From assembly GCA_031254035.1 (NCBI GenBank), contig JAIRVF010000069.1:62001-126000 (forward strand): 64,000 bases of DNA, in the 5' to 3' direction. The stretch's first letter is position 1; each line of letters begins with the position of its first letter. Both the position numbers and the translations under genes were made by a program. Shown piece after piece: positions 60,941 to 64,000 of this stretch. The stretch is from Paenibacillus sp. GTDB lineage: Bacteria > Bacillota > Bacilli > Paenibacillales > Paenibacillaceae. Below the pieces are notes generated by a model, which saw only the letters and a program-made list of their open reading frames with translations, had not been told where the DNA came from and made no database searches.

Positions 60941-62221
60941 TCAGGGGTTTGCGGAATCCGTACTGTCAACACGGTAGGTTTTGCTCGCTGTAGCACCTTG
61001 ACTATCCGAAGTTTGATAGGTAAAGACGGTGCTGTCAGCAGACCACACCCCGGATATCCAGTTGCCCGGAAGGTCAAACTTTTTCATTGCTTTCTTTTGC
61101 CCGTCACTGTCCGATATGCTGTAGATAACCAGCTTGTTATCTTCCACGGAAGCTGTATATTTGCCGTCAGGTGAGTTGATTTGATTCGGTATGGTTGCCG
61201 AAATGGTTGCTGGTGTAGTATTGTCAACCTTAGTAACCTGATCCTGATTTTTATCATCCTGACCATCTACGGATGTTACCGAAGCAATGTTGTTTCGGAT
61301 GTCGCCGCTGATGTTGTAGTTGCTTTCACCGTCGCCGCTTCCGACGTTGTTGTCAGAAGTCGCTTTATCCTGGCTGGCGGCAGCCGTTGCCGGGGCATCA
61401 TGATCCGGGTTTTCAGCTTTTACCTGCGCACCTACATCTGGAGTACCCGCAGCTGGGGCCTCACTAACCGTAGTCTTCCTGCTTACTTTATCCCCATCAG
61501 TGCTTTTTTCCCCGACAGTGCTTTTTTCCTCGACAGCGCTTTTTTCCCCATCCGTGCTGAGAGCCTTTTTCTCATCCGCTTTGCCTGAAGGTACCTCCGT
61601 TGTTAGCGGCTGCTCCTTATGACTCCCCGTCGGATCCTGCCCTGTGTTTCCGCCAGAAGACCCAACGGAAGTATCCTGAACATCGCTGCTGCTGTATGCC
61701 TCCTGCTTGGGCTCGACAGTCTGCTGTCCTCCACCGCTGCCTTGGATTCCATCACTGGAAGAAGTAGAGACGGACACTTGCTCAGCTCCTTTAACAGTGG
61801 GCTCTTCAGCAGTTGACAAATGCTTCGAAGGATAAGTATATATTGCCACTCCCAGAATAATCGCGGCAGCCACCGCACCCATAGCGGTACGTCCAGCCAC
61901 GGAATTACGGAATTTGCTTGTGCGTACAGGTCCTACAGGTACAGGCACCATCTCGGCGGGAGCTTCCTCACGCGAGGCGCTCTTCTCCTGCCGCGCCATA
62001 TCTATCGCGTCAAGTTGGGGCATAATCGCATCAACAATACTGAACTTGGGAGTAACTTGCGGAAGATCCTCAAGATCCCGAGATAATGATTTCAGCATCC
62101 GAAAGGTTTCCGTACATTCAGGACAATGTTTCAAATGCTCATATAGTTGAACGGTCTCATCCTCGCTTAAATCATAATCCAAATAACGGTGCATCCACTC
62201 CACCACCTCTGGACAATTCAT
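60941..62221 (-). CDS. zinc-finger anti-sigma factor with large extracytoplasmic part
   Basis: This 426-residue protein has an N-terminal ZAS-type domain: C3 and H-x3-C-x2-C formed by H29, C33 and C36 (EHLKHCPEC). The membrane segment is about 112-130 (TAMGAVAAAIILGVAIYTY). Outside, a long Ser/Thr/Lys/Glu-rich low-complexity stretch (about 150-330) includes three 6-residue repeats. A C-terminal beta region (INSPDGKYTASVEDNKLVIY and WSADSTVFTYQTSD) is reminiscent of TolB/WD-type propeller blades. It should hold the adjacent sigma factor at the membrane. The start overlaps the sigma stop (62218-62221), translational coupling. Confidence 0.85.
   Translation of the reverse strand: MNCPEVVEWMHRYLDYDLSEDETVQLYEHLKHCPECTETFRMLKSLSRDLEDLPQVTPKFSIVDAIMPQLDAIDMARQEKSASREEAPAEMVPVPVGPVRTSKFRNSVAGRTAMGAVAAAIILGVAIYTYPSKHLSTAEEPTVKGAEQVSVSTSSSDGIQGSGGGQQTVEPKQEAYSSSDVQDTSVGSSGGNTGQDPTGSHKEQPLTTEVPSGKADEKKALSTDGEKSAVEEKSTVGEKSTDGDKVSRKTTVSEAPAAGTPDVGAQVKAENPDHDAPATAAASQDKATSDNNVGSGDGESNYNISGDIRNNIASVTSVDGQDDKNQDQVTKVDNTTPATISATIPNQINSPDGKYTASVEDNKLVIYSISDSDGQKKAMKKFDLPGNWISGVWSADSTVFTYQTSDSQGATASKTYRVDSTDSANP
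61499..61552 (-). repeat. three 18-bp tandem repeats in the anti-sigma gene
   Basis: Units AGTGCTTTTTTCCCCGAC, AGTGCTTTTTTCCTCGAC and AGCGCTTTTTTCCCCATC encode six-residue GEKSTV-type units in the low-complexity extracytoplasmic linker. The poly-T/poly-A tracts inside make the region prone to slippage; all copies keep the frame here. Confidence 0.75.
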
Positions 62222-62766
62222 CCTGATACACCACCTTTCTGATGCTCATGAAGCATGTTCTGGAGCTGCTGCCTGGCCCTGAACAGATAAGACTTTACCG
62301 TGTTCAACGGGAGATTCAAGCAGTCAGCAATTTCATTGTAAGAAAAGTCCTGTAAATACCTAAGAACGATGACGCTTCTATGATGGTCAGGCAACTGTCC
62401 GATGGCTTCCTGGATATCCTGGGCCAGGTAAGAGGACATAACGGCTTGTTCAACGTTTTGTTTATCCTCAAATACCAGTTCATGCTCGTCAATGGAAACC
62501 GTAGGTTTCGTCCGCCTAAATTTGTCGATGCAAATATTGGTTACGATCCGTTGTACCCATGTTTTGAACTGCGCCTTTTCTTCATAAGAGCCTATCTTCG
62601 TGTAAATACGAATCAGCGCTTCCTGGGAAGCGTCCATCGCATCCTGTTCATCATTCAAAATATAATAAGCTGTGCGGTATACCTGATGCTCAATTTCTCT
62701 TAATAGGGTGATTAGAGCGTCGCGATCGCCCGATTGAGCGGCTCTGATGAGTCCCTGCTCTACCAC
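62218..62766 (-). CDS. ECF-type RNA polymerase sigma factor
   Basis: This 182-residue sigma-70 family ECF factor starts at a GTG (62766), with GGGGG 7 bases before it; a longer frame to 62835 would run through the candidate promoter. Region 2 is AYYILNDEQDAMDASQEALI and FKTWVQRIVTNICIDKFRR (about 33-92). Region 4 is near 125-170, with SVIVLRYLQDFSYNEIADCL and LPLNTVKSYLFRARQQLQ. It resembles sigma-W-like factors, but I cannot assign a Bacillus ortholog. It is coupled to the zinc-finger anti-sigma gene. Its own regulation is suggested by the ECF-type promoter upstream. Confidence 0.92.
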   Translation of the reverse strand: MVEQGLIRAAQSGDRDALITLLREIEHQVYRTAYYILNDEQDAMDASQEALIRIYTKIGSYEEKAQFKTWVQRIVTNICIDKFRRTKPTVSIDEHELVFEDKQNVEQAVMSSYLAQDIQEAIGQLPDHHRSVIVLRYLQDFSYNEIADCLNLPLNTVKSYLFRARQQLQNMLHEHQKGGVSG

Positions 62767-62796
62767 AAAGGATCCCCCTCTCCCTGCAATCTTACA

Positions 62797-62823
62797 GACG
62801 TGTATGCGTGTAAAATTGTTGCA
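62797..62823 (-). promoter_or_regulatory. candidate ECF-type autoregulatory promoter
   Basis: The minus strand reads TGCAAC (62823-62818), a 17-base spacer and CGTC (62800-62797), with the start codon 31 bases further. The AAC and CGTC elements are typical of ECF promoters; most ECF factors transcribe their own operon. Confidence 0.55.
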
Positions 62824-62904
62824 AATTGTAACCAACTTTTTTTTAATTGAAGGATTAATACCTTTTCAACGAAGCGAAAACGTATTTAATTGCATAAAAA
62901 ACAA

Positions 62905-62940
62905 CATCAAAACGCGGCCCTCGCATTGGCGAGAGTACGC
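62905..62940 (-). terminator. possible terminator of comEC
   Basis: On the minus strand GCGTACTCTCGCCAATGCGAGG starts a hairpin (CTCTCGC with GCGAGGG) that ends CCGCGTTTTG, with a second T-run (GTTGTTTTTT) shortly after. It lies about 230 bases beyond the comEC stop. The 405-base gap between comEC and the sigma gene holds this and the ECF promoter; a 66-codon frame across 62855-63055 has no coding support. Confidence 0.5.
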
Positions 62941-63171
62941 TGATTGAGATCCGTTTGACAAGACCTAAAATCTTATGTACGGATGGTTTCGAACCTTGCC
63001 GCGCAAATGGCAATCCCCCATTAAGAATACCAAATTCTAGTGATCCCGTCACCATGAATATGTCCGGTGATAACTTATCCAGTTTACGACTTTTTCACAA
63101 CTAAATCTTTAACATTTTGTTAATAGTTGAATGCCGTTCAACCTGTTATAGTATCAATTCTGTCATGACTT

Positions 63172-64000
63172 CTATTTAGGACAGGGATTTAATTTGCAGC
63201 GTATTTGGATATCCCCCTGTCTGATGATCATCTGTACCTCGCCGTCCCTGTCTGTCCGGAACAACTCGGTCCCGCGGCCGGCGATCCGATCTACAACTTC
63301 CGCATGCGGATGGCCGTATAAATTGTTCACACCCGCTGAAATTACAGCGGCTTTCGGCCTCCAGTAATCAAGCCATTCTTCCCCGCTAGACGAATGACTG
63401 CCGTGATGCGCTATTTTGATGACATCGATCCCACCCTCGGGGAGGGTAAATGACGTTTGATGGGTAGCGGCTAAGCCAAGTACATCATTCTCGGCGGCCT
63501 TGTCCATATCGCCCGTAAATAGCAGCCTGCGCTCATTTATAGTTAGAAGGAACGCAATTGAAATATGGTTTTGATCTTTCTCGATCGGAAGCTCCTCCTG
63601 TTCTGTCTCTTCCGTCACAGGAGCTATAAAAGTGATTTCCGTCTGACGATCCGGCTGCAGCTTCATATCCTGATGAATCGCGTAAACAGGGATGTTCCGG
63701 CTGGTAGCCGTATTCAGTAACTTATCAAAAGCCTTCGTTCCATCCAGAGTTCCATTGAACATGAAAGCCTTCACGGGGATCTGTTCTAATACGGCCTGGA
63801 ATCCACCCACATGATCCTGATGATCGTGCGTCGCAATAACGGCGTCCAGATGATGAATTCCACGCTGCTTCAAAAGTGGCACAAGAACTTTTGCCCCGAC
63901 TTCAAAGGGATTTTTGCGTTCCTTCCAAGTATTCTGAGGCTTACTAAACTTAACAGTGCCTCCTCCGTCCACCAAAATGTTGCGACCTTCCGGTGTCGTA
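63172..64000 (-). CDS. comEC: ComEC/Rec2-type competence protein, C-terminal metallo-beta-lactamase domain (partial)
   Basis: The frame runs open to the right edge, so the 5' part is missing; 276 residues are visible. The segment GRNILVDGGG is followed by the metal site in IATHDHQDHVGG (near visible residue 57), LLFTGDMDK near 160 and IKIAHHGSHSSSGEEWLDYW near 195. These are the motifs of the MBL domain at the C-terminus of ComEC, the DNA-uptake channel protein. The neighbourhood (holA, rpsT, gpr) is that of comEC in Bacillus. A stand-alone MBL hydrolase remains possible because the membrane part is outside the window. Confidence 0.8.
   Translation of the reverse strand, partial: TTPEGRNILVDGGGTVKFSKPQNTWKERKNPFEVGAKVLVPLLKQRGIHHLDAVIATHDHQDHVGGFQAVLEQIPVKAFMFNGTLDGTKAFDKLLNTATSRNIPVYAIHQDMKLQPDRQTEITFIAPVTEETEQEELPIEKDQNHISIAFLLTINERRLLFTGDMDKAAENDVLGLAATHQTSFTLPEGGIDVIKIAHHGSHSSSGEEWLDYWRPKAAVISAGVNNLYGHPHAEVVDRIAGRGTELFRTDRDGEVQMIIRQGDIQIRCKLNPCPK

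Noticed and set aside
61499..61552. possible CRISPR-like repeats
   Set aside because: These are three direct in-frame 18-bp units without spacers inside a coding region.
62855..63055. 66-codon minus-strand frame between comEC and the sigma gene
   Set aside because: It spans a terminator-like hairpin, has no ribosome site and shows no family resemblance.

Overview
The window looks like chromosomal DNA of a spore-forming, low-to-mid GC Firmicute of the Paenibacillus type. The evidence is a backbone gene order matching the Bacillus sigA-dnaG to comEC region (recalled from Bacillus, not searched), sporulation genes (spoIIP, gpr, yqfC, yqfD), a glycine T-box, a CIRCE operator, and DUF4179 and zinc-finger anti-sigma genes typical of Paenibacillus. 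Nearly every gene lies on the minus strand. The exceptions are rpsT, an MFS transporter and a YqeW-like Na/Pi transporter.

Layout from left to right (transcription runs mostly right to left). 1-2.8 kb: start of rpoD, then dnaG and a YaiI/YqxD protein. 3-6.3 kb: glyQS with its own promoter and T-box leader. 6.3-9.8 kb: recO, a very short yqzL, era, cdd, dgkA, ybeY. 9.7-14.5 kb: pgpH-like HD phosphodiesterase, phoH, yqfD, yqfC. 14.7-17.9 kb: an nfeD-floA-membrane protein operon behind a sigma-W-type promoter. 17.9-19.7 kb: yqeY, rpsU, a HIT hydrolase and a His/Asn-repeat protein. 20-32.2 kb: sbcC, sbcD, addA, addB, all DNA break-processing enzymes. 32.2-33.2 kb: almost gene-free, holding a MITE-like repeat and a transposase remnant. 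33.2-40.5 kb: an RNA methyltransferase, yqeW, mtaB, rsmE, a site-2 protease, prmA and two small genes. 40.7-47.7 kb: the heat-shock operon hrcA, archaeal-like chaperonin, grpE, dnaK, dnaJ behind CIRCE. 47.7-50.9 kb: an ECF sigma factor with a DUF4179 partner, then a GNAT acetyltransferase. 51-57.2 kb: hemW, lepA, yqxA-like, spoIIP, gpr. 57.3-60.3 kb: rpsT, MFS transporter, holA. 60.9-64 kb: a second ECF sigma/anti-sigma pair and the 3' end of comEC.

The most interesting gene is the chaperonin between hrcA and grpE. Its ATPase residues are intact, but its apical domain reads like an archaeal thermosome with a built-in lid, not like GroEL. Three families of intergenic repeats recur. Two are MITE-like with terminal inverted repeats, and copies of both lie inside the heat-shock operon, between chaperonin and grpE and between dnaK and dnaJ. 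Several promoters read clearly and fit gene function: sigma-W-type before nfeD, sigma-E-type before yqfC, forespore-type before gpr, and sigma-A before glyQ, rpsU, rpsT and hrcA. No tRNA, rRNA or CRISPR array was seen. All calls come from reading the sequence; no database search was possible.
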